A stretch of 64,000 nt of DNA from assembly GCA_039602395.1 (NCBI GenBank), contig JBCNJP010000006.1, positions 38,346,731 through 38,410,730 of the forward strand, given 5' to 3'. Source of the DNA: Deinandra increscens subsp. villosa. Its lineage: Eukaryota > Streptophyta > Magnoliopsida > Asterales > Asteraceae. The notes under the pieces are model-generated. The model was not told where the DNA came from, ran no database searches, and saw nothing but the letters and a program-made list of their open reading frames with translations. The translations under genes were made by a program, and so were the position numbers. Shown here in pieces: positions 36,649 through 46,796 of the stretch; position 1 is the first letter of the stretch, and each line of letters begins with the position of its first letter.

Positions 36649-37429
36649 TGTTAGAACCTATTTGTTAGCAACACAAACTTACTATCTGTCTTATCTTGTA
36701 TTTGATACTTTAGTTTTGTAATTGTCTTTTGATATGTACTTGGAGAACTTTGTGTAAATGTTAGCGTACTTGTTATGCTTCTTAGCGTACTTGTTACTTA
36801 TGCTCTTAACGGACTTGATTTACTCTTAGCGTACTTGTTTGAATGTTATCTTAGCGGACTTGTTTATTCCTAGCGAACTTGTTCACTTAGAAGACTTGTT
36901 CTGTTCCTAGCGTACTTAATTTGTTCTTAACGAACTTGTTAGCGTACTTGTTCAAGTTAGCACACTTGTTCATGTTAGCGAACTTGATTATGCTTAGCGT
37001 ACTTGTTAGCGGACTTGTTGCTACTTAGCGAACTTGTTAGCGGACTTGTCACTTCTTAGCGTACTTGTTAGCGGACTTGTTAAGTCCTAGCGAACTTCAT
37101 TTATGTCTTAGCGAACTTGTTCTACTGTTAGGATATTTTGTTGAATTCTAGGTAATGATTGTGTCGTGTCAAACATTCTATTTGTCCCAGGTTCTCTAGT
37201 AGTATAAATACCATTGAGAAAACCCTATTGGCAACGCTTGGTGGAGTACTGTTCCTTCAAGAGAGCCTTTGTGTGTGTGTTCTTGGTGTTAGTGTGTGTT
37301 CTTGAGCTTTAGTAATCATCAATGGGTGAGCATTGATGCAGATTCCTCCTTGAATCGACCATCACACATGATTTCCGCACCTGTGTGATGAATCATATGA
37401 GAACAAGCTGCTCGAATATGGTCCTGACA
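36649..37429 (+). repeat. 3' LTR of J
   Basis: It matches 19146-19924, including the minisatellite (36760-37125) and the TATA box. Confidence 0.95.
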
Positions 37430-37772
37430 GATACCTACAGATGGCAAGATGCTGGATCAGACGATGTTTTGAAGATGTCAAGATTTCAAGTTTTTCTTAT
37501 TGGCCAAACCCTGTCCGAACCCCAGCCGAACTGCAGCCGAACTGGGAATAGAGTTCGGACAGCGGTGGTCTTATATATAGCTCAATAGGTTTAAATTTTG
37601 GAACGAAGTTTTCTTATGTGTGTGTAAGTGAACGTGTTTTTGAGCTCCGAGTCTCTGTAATCTGATCTTGATTATCGAATGAGATTGAGTCTTATTATTT
37701 ACACGCTTGTTCATCGTTTTGTTTACACAATGATAACGAGTTGATCACGATCCATCCGCTCATGCTCTTTCA

Positions 37773-38027
37773 ATATGATCGCAAGTTGTGATCTTTCTCA
37801 CAAAAGACAAAAATAGTGTCTAATTCTGTAATGCATTTTTTTTTCATATCAGAAAATACCAAACAGATTTTAGGTGTGTTTTCATATAAAGTTTGAAAAA
37901 TAAAAAAGATTTTATTTCTTATTTCTTCTCGATTGATCAACACGGCATACGAAATCAAATTTCAAAATCAAAAATATCTTGGAGTCTCGAAGAGAAGTTT
38001 TGCGCCAAGATTATTTATGTTGGTAGG
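37773..38027 (+). other. 3' untranslated region of A, third part
   Basis: The sequence resumes A after solo LTR I (atatgatcgcaag) and matches C at about 43170-43425. It ends at gtagg, the target of C. Confidence 0.85.
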
Positions 38028-38386
38028 TATTAGTACCTGATTGTTCGTCATGTGAAGTATCAAAGAACAATGTGTGAAGCATCACAAGAACAAGACAAAA
38101 GTGACAAGTCTAGGGCTGGCCGAACTCTAGGCGAACCTGAGGTTCGGACCAGGCGAACTCTGTCTGAACTTTAGGTTCGGACGATCGTGACATTGTCTTG
38201 TGTCCTTGCCTATTAATAGGTTGTCTTGTGTAGAGAATACAACTTCTGTCAAATCTTCTATGCGTCTTTCTATGTAATCTCTCTGTGGTGTAATACAAGC
38301 TTTATTGTATTTACATCTTGTGTTCATCTCGTTTTACATTGATTTCGTTACGATTAAGTATATGATCCAGTGCTCACGCATTTTCA
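38028..38386 (+). repeat. 5' LTR of element C
   Basis: It begins tattagtacc, where the 3' copy has tgttagtacc, a G-to-A change in the terminal TG. It carries inverted ccgaac/ggttcgg motifs near 38110-38185. Confidence 0.9.
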
Positions 38387-38388
38387 AG

Positions 38389-38400
38389 TGGTATCAGAGC
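38389..38400 (+). other. Primer-binding site of C
   Basis: tggtatcagagc lies two bases after the LTR; initiator methionine tRNA type. Confidence 0.93.
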
Positions 38401-38935
38401 TTTTGGTTCATTCTACTGATCGGAAATCACTGTTTTTCAGAGTTTTGAGTCAAAAAGTGGGGTTTTTTTTTTAAATTCTTCAAGTTTTCGAGTTCATTTG
38501 ATCATCTCGAGTGTATTTTCCCTGAAAAATCTTCTTCCAAATCATTTCTATGGAGTTTATCTGAGTTCCTGTTCAAAAAAAAATCGTCCAAAAACACTGA
38601 AAATCGCGAAAATGGAGTCGAGAGTGTTCGAGTTCGTCTGAGGTTCGGCGTAACTGAATTGTAACCGCTCCGAACTCCAGGTTTGGATAGGGTTCGGACA
38701 GTTTGCTTACGAAGTTGAGGTTCGGATATGATTCGGCCGACATTCGTTGTTTCCGAAGTTAGAGTTCGTACATAGTTCGGCGAAGGTTCGATGAAGGTTT
38801 GTTTATTTTCGAAGCTCATGTTTGGCAAGGGTTTGGCATTTCTGTTTCAGTTCGGATAGGGTTCGGACGAAGTTCGGTGAAACAGTTTAGGTTCGGGATA
38901 AGTTCGTGGTGAACAGTAATCAGAATTTTTACAAA
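38401..38935 (+). repeat. Leader of C, gttcgg repeats
   Basis: No gene is present. The motif gttcg/gttcgg occurs about 15 times between 38620 and 38910. Confidence 0.75.
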
Positions 38936-41900
38936 ATGTCCAAGTTTCAAGCGTTTGCGGCTATTTAAAATTCAGTTCAAGCAACGATGCAAACTATGAT
39001 GAACTATGATAACGAAATTGGAACAAGTCAGAAAGTTCCTAAATTGCTCAAATTGGAAGATTATCATAGTTGGGTTAAACGGTTTGAAGCATATGTGGAC
39101 ACAAATGACATTGATATGTGGTTGTCGTTTACTGATCAATATGTTTATCCTAAGGATGAAACCGGGGAACCAGTACTTCAAAGAAAAATGTTATCTGAAC
39201 AAAAGAAAGCATATCAAGCTGAAAAGAAAGCATATGGTACTTTAACAATGGATTTGCCTAAAGAGTTACTACATCAATTTTTGGGTAACTACACATCAAA
39301 GAGTTTATGGGATGCGTTGGAAAAGAGATGCGAAGGCAATGGCCAATATAAGAAAAGCCGTCAGAAGGTTTTAAAGAAGTAATTAGATAGTTTCAAGCAT
39401 TATCAAAACGAACCAATTCCAAATCTGATTGCAAGGTTCACTCATTTAATGAGTGAGATGCGTTTGGTGAATCTTACAAAAGAAGAAGCAGATATGAAAG
39501 AAAAGATTTTGGAGGCTTTGCCAGAGAAGTGGGAGAATTATGTGATGATTATCACTCATGATAAAGAGTATCCAGGATTATCATTTAATGATTTGATTCA
39601 AAGAATTCAAGCAAGGGATATGGAGTTAATGGTTAACAAATCACTTCTTGCAGAAGTTCAAAGTCCTGCTATGTATTTTGGTGATAATGATTCTACAATG
39701 AATGCTGGGATATCTAATACTTTTAGTTCCGCACCTCCTACAGTATTTATTGCAGGTAAATCTAATATTCCTAGTTTTTCTGCTCGTTGTACTGTTTCTG
39801 TTCCTAGTTCTTAGACTCAGAATGTTTTGTCTACTCAAACTACCGATGATTACAATGCTTTAATGTCTGCATTGTATCTTCATATTTCGGTGTTATCACT
39901 GGTTTTCTGAGTAATGTTGAATTGACAAATGAAGATTATGATCAAATCGATTATGATCATTTGGAAGAAATGGATTTGAACTTGAAATATGCTATGTTGG
40001 TTCGAAGAACGAAGAAATTTTTCAATAGAACTGGCAAAAAGAGATTGAATCAGGATGGGAAAATTGGTCTGGACAAGTCAAAGGTTAAATGTTATAAGTG
40101 TTTTGTATATGGATATTTTGCACGAGAATGTCCAAGTTCAACTGAAAACAAGCTGAAGTCTGGTCAGCATGCTCATTTGGTTATTCGTTCACCAGATGAA
40201 GTTCACAAGGTTGAGAAGAAATCTGTTTCTTTTGACGAAAAACTGACAGACACATTTTGGCATCCAGATGAATTTGCCTGGAATGCAGATTCTGAAGCAA
40301 CAATGAAACATGCTCCATTTACTGTTGCATTGACTGCTCGTCATGATGAGGATGATAGTATTCTGACTGATTCTGATTCCAATTCGACAATATCAATGAT
40401 AAAAGAAGTTAAAGTCGAAGAATCAAAATGTCTTGAATGTATAAAGTTGGGAAAGAAGAATGCAACTTTTGTGAAAGATTCTGAATTATTGTCTGGAGAA
40501 ATTGTAGTCCTCAAGAAAGATTTGGAAGAATTCCAGAAGAAATATTATGAATTGGTTCATTTTCATGAGGATGTTTTGAAAGAAAAGAGTAAGTTGGCAG
40601 AAGAATGTGAAAAAGCAAAAGCTGAAGCTTTAGATGCAACACAAGATTTTGAAAATTTGTTTGAAAAGAGTTATCTGGTTCAACAAAAGTATGAAAAGGC
40701 TAATGCTCTTGTGATTGAATCGGCGGCTACTATTGAGAAACTTTAGAATAAGATCTCTATGCTTCAAGATGAAAATGTTCTTTATCGTGATAAGAATGAA
40801 GTTTTGACTAAAGATGTTGAAATTTACAAGAAGAAAAGAGAAAGTGTTCTTGAAGAATTGTTTGCTGAATGTGAGATCCGAAAGTTGCAAACGTATGAAT
40901 ATGATGATCTCAATGCAAAATTCATTTAGTCACAATAAGAAGTGTTTGATGCTCAGCAGAAAATTGCTGAACTGAAGTTGGAAATTTTAGAGTTACAACG
41001 GCAAGTAAAAAATTTGTAATATGTCACCAACATTGCCGAATTTCTTATACAAGCAGGATCGGGGTGAAGATAGTTCTAAGAAAGATGATATTCACAGGGT
41101 TCCTCAACCAGTGGATTTATTTGAGGTTACGTCTGATCCGCTTGATCCTAAAGACGAATTGCATGATTATTCGAAGTTTGCCACTACATCCAAGAAGAAG
41201 TCAAAGTCTAAGAAAAAGGAAAAATCTTTGGGTGAAGCTCCGAAGTTTAGCTCACAGTCTATTTTTCTAGAAAATGAACAAGTTTTGGATAAAACTGGTT
41301 CAAGTACTTCCTCTGCAACTGAAGAAGACAAAGTTTTGGTTGAAAAGAATAAACTGAAAGACATCAAAGCTAAATTCACTAGAGAAGCTAACGGGAGAGA
41401 TGCTTCTGGTTCTTCTTCAAGTTCATCAAAGACTCCATGTTTCAAGCACAAAGGCTTGGGTTATGAGGTCAAGGAAACACCGGTTCAAGTTAAGAAGCCA
41501 GAAAAAGCTAAGCAAAATTGAAAAGTTAAAGTTCCAAAGAAATCACCTCCTCTGAAAGAAAAATCTTATTATTCTGGAAGGTCATCATCTTCAAGGAGTC
41601 CATATCCTAGGTATGATTCCTATGATGATTTCTTTGATAACTTTGATTCTGAACATTCAACTGGTTTTCAAAATTCAAATAATGTTTCAAATATTTTTCG
41701 AGAAAGACTTTGCTATGCATGCCGTCAACCTGGACATCTTGCTATTGATTGTCCAACGACTGCATATATCCACAATACTGCCAAATAAGTGGATAACAAC
41801 GGTTAGATTTTTGATGCCATGGTCTCCAAAAGTCACATCAACTCGTAAGTCGTCTTGGTCTAAAACGAGTACGCCAGTTGATTCTGATTCAGCATCTGAT

Positions 41901-42020
41901 AAAAAATTGAAAAATTTTCAAATATGGAAACCAAAGGTTGTTTCTAAAGCCAACAATGACAATGTGGAAGACACCGGGCGACCCGAAACTATTGAATCGA
42001 GTCGATCCCAGAGCGACTAA
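38936..42020 (+). pseudogene. Gag of element C, long two-knuckle protein (broken)
   Basis: The frame starts MSKFQAFAAI, with a stop (TAA) right after. The UBN2-like domain follows (YDNEIGTSQKVPKLLKLEDY, LPKELLHQFLGNYTSKSLWD, LPEKWENYVMIITHDKEY). Stops lie at 39380 and 39812 and a frameshift before 39922. The first zinc knuckle reads CYKCFVYGYFAREC, with tyrosine in place of the zinc-binding histidine. Then come a coiled coil (40440-40990), a lysine-rich block near 41200, the second knuckle CYACRQPGHLAIDC, and the end DTGRPETIESSRSQSD. It resembles B and A in order. It could not make an intact protein now. Confidence 0.9.
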
Positions 42021-43649
42021 TGTTTTAATTTGGTGTCAGCAGGTATTTCAGGAAGACTTTCGGTGATTGGAAAATTACTGATTGGGAAATATCTGAGCTA
42101 ACTTAAATTGCATTTCCAAATCAATCCTGTTTTTAAAATGCTAAATGGCAAGTATTCGTGTTGGTTGATCAATTTCTGGTTTGTTTTTTACTCCGTCTCA
42201 TTTTGAGGAGGAGTTTGTTTTTGCAAAAATACAAAAACAGTGTTGTTTTTCAAATAGTAAAAATGAAAATCTATAAATAGAGTTGTCATTTTTAGGGGGA
42301 GAAATTTGAAGAGACAAAAACATTGAAAAATGCAAAGATCCAAAAACATTGAAAATGGAGAAATTATATCCGACATGATTGGGAAATGATGGTACATTGG
42401 CTTACATCATCTGGCTCATGGATAAAATAGATGAAAAAGCCATAAGACCGTTTGATCGATATGTAAGGTAGGCTCGACAAATCAGAAAGTATTCAATTGT
42501 GATATACACTAAATCTGATGCTTGACCTAGTGGACAACATCTTGATGCATACCTCAAGATATATCAAGAAAAAGATATGTGAAAATAAAATGAGAAGTCA
42601 CTATGTATACATGTGTTCATTTTGCAAAGATTTAAACTTGTTTGATTTTCTTTATTTTGTCAAACGATCGGACTTTCTTTGCGTATCGAAAGATCGACCT
42701 GATAGTTGTTCGTTTGACGTCATGCTTTGTTTTCTTTGGTGTTTCGTATAACTCATCGGACTTTCTCTGCGTGTCCACAAGACCGACCTGATTGTTGTTG
42801 AGTTATACAATTTCAACTTGTTTTATTTTCTTATTTTGTTAAATCTGAGGCCTTATCTGCGTATCGAAAGATCGACCTTAAGTAGATGATTTAACGTTCT
42901 TATTTATTTTTGCATGGAACACAGTTGAATACATCATGAATACAATCACTATGTGATGAAATCACAAAAATGTGATAAGCAAAGCATATCTGAGTATGTC
43001 TGATAGTGTGGGGTACACTGGTCAAAGCAAACTTAATCAATATCTTAACATATCCAGATGTTATGAGTATGATTATGTCTGAGTTTAAAGTTGGACAAAT
43101 TATATCTGCAATCGACATGGCTTATGTGCTACAATAATCGAAATTGAAGTGTTGTTCAGCATGTTTTGTTCAATATGATCCCAAGTCGTGATCTTTCTCG
43201 CAAAAGAAAAAACTAGCGTCTGATTTTGTTTTGCATTTACATTTCATATCAGAAAATACCAAAACGATTTTAGGTGTGTTTTGATATAAAGTTTCTAAAA
43301 ATCAAATAGTTTTATTTCTTATTTCTTCTCGATTGATCAACACGGTATACGAAATCAATTTCAAAATCACAATATCTTAGAGTCTCGAAGAGACATTTTG
43401 GGCAAGGTTATTTATGTTGGCAGGTTTCTAGGTGGAAAGAGAACATCACAACTTCAAGTCTTCTGAAGATCGTTGATAAAGAGTTTACACACATTTCAAG
43501 ATCAAGTATTGAAGATCAAGCTAATCATCAAGATAAAGAGGAGTTTGATTGAAAATACAACTTCTATGTAGTTCGGATGCTGCATAAGGTTCATGCATTT
43601 CTTAAGGAGGATGCATTGATATAACACATGTCGAGGGGGGGGGGGGGTT
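42021..43649 (+). other. 3' untranslated region and polypurine tract of C
   Basis: No gene is present. It holds a ggtaggctcgaca block (42467-42479), the three hairpin modules, a gtgtggggtacactgg block near 43007, and the polypurine tract at 43632-43649 with a run of 13 G. Confidence 0.85.
42659..42895 (+). promoter_or_regulatory. Three tandem RNA hairpin modules of C
   Basis: Modules lie at 42659-42718, 42746-42808 and 42838-42895. Outer stems are GTCAAACGA/TCGTTTGAC, GTATAACTCA/TGAGTTATAC and GTTAAATC/GATTTAAC. A second stem next to the core also varies in step: ATCGG with CCTGAT in modules 1 and 2, TGAGG with CCTTA in module 3. Inner hairpins are ATC-GAAA-GAT, GTC-CACAA-GAC and ATC-GAAA-GAT. 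Core TCTGCG...CGACCT is kept in modules 2 and 3; module 1 has TTTGCG. Confidence 0.8.
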
Positions 43650-44011
43650 TGTTAGTACCTGATTGTTCGTCATGTGAAGTATCAAAGAACAATGTGTGAA
43701 GCATCACAAGAACAAGACAAAAGTGACAAGGTCTAGGGCTGGCCGAACTCTGGGCGAACCTTAGGTTCGGACCAGGCGAACTCTGTCCGAACTTCAGGTT
43801 CGGATGATCGTGAAATTTTCTTGTGTCATTGTCTATAAATAGGATGTCTTGTATAGAGAATACAACTTCTTGGTAAAATATTCTATGTGTCTTTCTGTGT
43901 AATCGCTCTGTGGTCTAATACAAGCTTCATTGTATTTACATCTTGTGTTAATCTCGTTTTACAATGATTTCGTTATGATTAAGTAGTCGATCCACCGCTC
44001 GCGCATTTTCA
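43650..44011 (+). repeat. 3' LTR of element C
   Basis: The LTR runs tgttagtacctg to cgcattttca and matches 38028-38386. It is also present as a duplicate at 48588-48948. Confidence 0.93.
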
Positions 44012-44192
44012 GCAGGTTTCTATGTGGGAAAAGATTTTCACAACTTCAAGTCTTCTGAAGCTGTTGATAAAGAGTTTACACAAGCTGAAATGTCAAGTAT
44101 TCAAGATCAAACTCATCATCAAGTTGAGGAAGAGTTTAATTGAAGATACAAGTTTATGTGGAAGTTGATACTGCACATGTCGAGGGGGAGTT
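44012..44192 (+). other. Last internal part and polypurine tract of A
   Basis: After the C target copy gcagg, the tail of A's untranslated region runs to the polypurine tract cgagggggagtt (44181-44192). Confidence 0.85.
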
Positions 44193-44540
44193 TGTTGATG
44201 CAGAATTCTAGGTCGCCATGTGAAGTATCAAATACAAGACAAAGTGATGCAAGTTTGTTGTGAGCCGAACTCTAGGTGAACTCCTAGTTCGGACCACATG
44301 AACTTGGTCCGAACTGGAGGTTCAGATGATCGAGATTTTGCTTAGATTATTCATTCTATAAATAGGTTGTCTTGTATTGAGAATGCAACTTCTTGTCATA
44401 TCTACAACTTTTGTGTGTGTTTTCTATGTGTATTTTCTCTCAAGCTTAATAATAAAAATTTCATTTGTATTTACATTTAGATATCTTCTACATCTCATAA
44501 TCACTAGATTAGCAAATGATCCAACGCTCACGCAATTTCA
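44193..44540 (+). repeat. 3' LTR of element A (different type from its 5' LTR)
   Basis: The LTR runs tgttgatgcag to cgcaatttca and is followed by gagcc, the target duplication of A. After the first seven bases it departs from the 5' LTR and resembles C's LTR more (gtcgccatgtgaagtatcaa versus gtcatgtgaagtatcaa). Confidence 0.88.
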
Positions 44541-44545
44541 GAGCC

Positions 44546-45315
44546 TAGCCCAGCATCCCGAGCCACTACATCCAGGGCCTTTGGAATGAAGAGAAAGACC
44601 CGAGGGTCCAGCACTGCTGCTGCTCAACATCCCCTGGCTGAGCTATCTCCCTAGGATCTTGTGCAACATGCTGAGGTCGTCGCCCATCAGGTAACTTTGG
44701 TTGTTCCTATTTTACACGCATTTTATAGTTAGATATGAAGTCAATTTTTAACTTGTGTTTACCTTTTTGTAGGCCAACTCTCGTCTCCTGGAGCTACTCG
44801 AATCCGCTAAGAGGCGCGCTGCTGATGCTGAGACTCTGAAATCCAGGGTCGCTCAGGCCAACAAGGATGCATCCAAGGCCAAAGCTCTGCATGACAAGGC
44901 TTAGAAGCTGTTGATTGAGAATGAAAAGAAGGCAGTTGAGGCCCGACACCAGCATGAGATAGCCCTGAAAGAGTATGTGGAGACATCCAAGAAAACGCCC
45001 ATGATTTCGGTGCTGCAGACCAAGCTGAGGATGGCCAAGAAGGCAAAGGATACAGGTCACACCAACGCCACCTGGACCGTGCAACTGTGGCTGAAACAAC
45101 TGCGTGCCTTGGGAGGTACCGTTCCCCAAGGGTATGATGCTGCTGTGGCCCAGGGTGCCAAGGTGACCCTTCCTGTTGGTGCGTCTGGGTTTGGGACTGG
45201 AGAGGAGCAGCCGATGGCCAAGGATGCTGGGGGTGAGAAGGATGCAGGGGAGGAATTAGTCAAGGGAGGAGGTGAAAGTGCTGAGGATGCAGCAACCGTA
45301 GATACTGTTCAATAG
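44546..45315 (+). pseudogene. Antisense spliced gene of F, exons 3-4, first copy
   Basis: The sequence continues exon 3 of the gene at 4589-5556 in frame. An intron at 44691-44772 is likely (donor gtaact, acceptor tttttgtag). Exon 4 encodes an alanine/lysine-rich helix (LLELLESAKRRAADAETLKS), then a conserved part LQTKLRMAKKAKDTGHT and an acidic glycine-rich tail ending at TAG 45313-45315. TAG codons near 44653 and 44903 interrupt it where the second copy has CAG and CAT. Likely coiled coil; function unknown. Confidence 0.65.
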
Positions 45316-46309
45316 TCCACGGCCTTTTACTTTCTTCCCTGTTTAATGTGTAGCTTTTTAAACAATTTTCTTTTGTAATGGTTTGCCGGAGGTTTGATTC
45401 CCGGTGTTAGAATGCTCCACCCACAGGCTAAGCACCTGTGGTTGTGACTCTAAACCATCCTGAGGTGGTTGGACATTTTGCTCCAACCAAGGGATGGTTC
45501 TTTATATACATATATAAGTGTCTTCGAATTATATGCTGGTGTGATGTCTTTATCCTTTCTGCACAAACAAATATGTAAGTCTGATAAAAACATTAAAATA
45601 TAACTCGTACCTTTTATATCCTGGGGTGTACCCTGAATGTTAAGCTCTTTCTCATGCAAATATCCCATCCTTAGTGCAATTAAGCTTTGGAATGTTTAGT
45701 AACAACTTATCCAATATCGAAATCCAGGATTTAGCATTGCCATGCCATCCTAGACCATAATCGCTTAGATATATCCTGCATATGTTAGAAATGAGTTTTA
45801 ATAACTAGGTTCAAAACAAAAAATTCTAGGGTCAAGCCCAAAAATCATGGGGTCTAGCCCAAAAATCCTGGGGTCAAGCCCAAAAATCCTGGGGTCAAAC
45901 CAATAAATCCTGGGCTCAAACCCGGTGTCGATCCGGGAAGGGTCCACCTCGAGCCGAAACGGCGAACTAGGATATTGCCTCGTGTGTCTTATGTTGGTGT
46001 GAAACCATCAAAAACCTTAAGGAACCCCCATACGTCCATAAATCATGAGGTTGTCGCCCATGCTGTTAACACAGGTCGATCCCACAATCCTGGGTCCAAT
46101 ATGTGGGTTAACATGCGGTATAGGTGGGGGTCATGCGCTACAGATGATTTATCCAAACGTAGGAGAGGTGATATCCTCTCAAACCTTAGAAGGTATACTA
46201 GATACCTTAAATGGAGGAGAGATGCCCGGTCTCTAACTTAGGAGAAATACATCCCTGGCTTCATGCATCTAGGGTCACGCATCTATTTCAAGTGTCTTAA
46301 ACACAGAAG
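45316..46309 (-). other. Non-coding 3' region of F, with 20-bp repeats
   Basis: This lies between the antisense gene and the integrase end. A unit of about 20 bp (ggggtcaagcccaaaaatcc) is repeated four to five times at 45828-45925. The rest holds no gene that I can support. Confidence 0.7.
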
Positions 46310-46796
46310 TCAATAGATTTTATAGAGAATAATAAAAAACAAGAATAAAAATAGAACAGAAGTAAGTAATAATAAAGAATGTAAAAGAAATACCTTGGAT
46401 AATTTTTTAATTAGGAAACATACCTGGGACACAGCATCCTGGGATATAAGACTTACATGAGATAGACTTTCAAATGAATCGCATTCCATGGACGTGGTAA
46501 TAATTCTCCTTCCATGTTGGCAAGCCAATATTCCCCCCTTACCTGCCTCTTTATCGATCAAATATGGACATTCCCATTTAGGGGCTAACTTACCATCCCC
46601 TGGATTTGTCGTGTTCTGAAATGATTTCCTTAGAACCAAGTCTCCTACCCTGAATCTTCGGATTCGTACACGTTTTTTGTAGGTATTGGAGATTCTTTGT
46701 TGATATGCGGCCATTCTCCAAGCAGGTTGCTCTCGTAGCTCATCCACGGTATCAAGGTTGTCAGCTAAGGATTCATTATTTGTCAGCTAAGGATTC
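46310..46796 (-). pseudogene. Integrase C-terminal part of F, first copy
   Basis: The minus strand encodes AWRMAAYQQRISNTYKKRV, then FRVGDLVLRK and GDGKLAPKWECPYLI, the usual end of a gypsy integrase. This copy is in frame but is cut from the rest of integrase by the duplication junction at 46796. The frame beyond about 46450 is untranslated sequence. Confidence 0.85.

Larger units (their letters stand above)
19146..37429 (+). mobile_element. Copia LTR retrotransposon J, 18.3 kb
   Basis: LTRs 19146-19924 and 36649-37429 differ by about eight substitutions and two one-base indels in my reading. Target-site duplication is gatat (19141-19145) versus gatac (37430-37434). Order: primer site, gag, protease, integrase, reverse transcriptase, RNase H (copia order), a 4.1 kb non-coding part, then a very long extra frame before the 3' LTR. 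It is unusually long for copia and recalls Sireviruses with an extra downstream gene, though the lineage is not certain. All frames carry stops. Confidence 0.93.
19137..37772 (+). repeat. Solo LTR I, split by copia element J
   Basis: The parts 19137-19145 and 37435-37772 make one 347 bp LTR of the same type as A's 5' LTR. Target-site duplication atatg lies at 19132-19136 and 37773-37777. It contains gttcgg motifs and a tatatata near 37572. It was later hit by J, whose target duplication is gatat/gatac. Confidence 0.9.
38028..44011 (+). mobile_element. Gag-only LTR element C
   Basis: LTRs are at 38028-38386 and 43650-44011. Target-site duplication is gtagg (38023-38027) versus gcagg (44012-44016). 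Primer site 38389-38400 and polypurine tract 43632-43649. The element is 5.98 kb with a long gag, a 1.6 kb 3' untranslated region and no pol. Its right part from 41859 is inside the 4.9 kb tandem duplication. Confidence 0.93.
5557..44540 (+). mobile_element. Gag-only LTR element A, carrying four insertions
   Basis: Target-site duplication gagcc lies at 5552-5556 and 44541-44545, and the interrupted exon of F reads through when A is removed. LTRs are at 5557-5915 and 44193-44540. Internal parts are 5916-7171, 13347-16058, 19003-19136, 37778-38027 and 44017-44192. Without the insertions (B, G with H, I with J, C) it is about 5.2 kb. It has a gag and a long 3' untranslated region but no pol. Oddly, its two LTRs are clearly different in sequence (see findings). 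Confidence 0.85.
41859..46796 (+). repeat. Tandem duplication, copy 1 (4.94 kb)
   Basis: The unit spans the 3' third of C, the end of A with its LTR, the antisense gene end, and the integrase 3' end of F. It matches 46797-51743 at an offset of 4,936-4,961 bp. Differences are few, so the duplication is later than all these insertions. Confidence 0.95.

Noticed and set aside
42659..42895. Hairpin modules as hammerhead or other known self-cleaving ribozymes
   Set aside because: The hammerhead core CUGANGA...GAAA is not in the required arrangement. The GAAA here is a tetraloop. No match to the twister core was seen.
42659..42895. Three spaced repeats as a CRISPR array
   Set aside because: The DNA is a plant retroelement, only three units exist, stems differ in sequence between units, and no spacers are present.
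45450..45668. Small frames duplicated at 45450-45668 and 50387-50605 on the minus strand
   Set aside because: They lie in the non-coding 3' region of F, look like nothing known, and are repeated only because of the tandem duplication.
46310..46450. Leucine/phenylalanine-rich membrane tail at the end of F integrase
   Set aside because: It is translation of AT-rich sequence downstream of integrase; in copy 2 it lies in a different frame from the integrase core.
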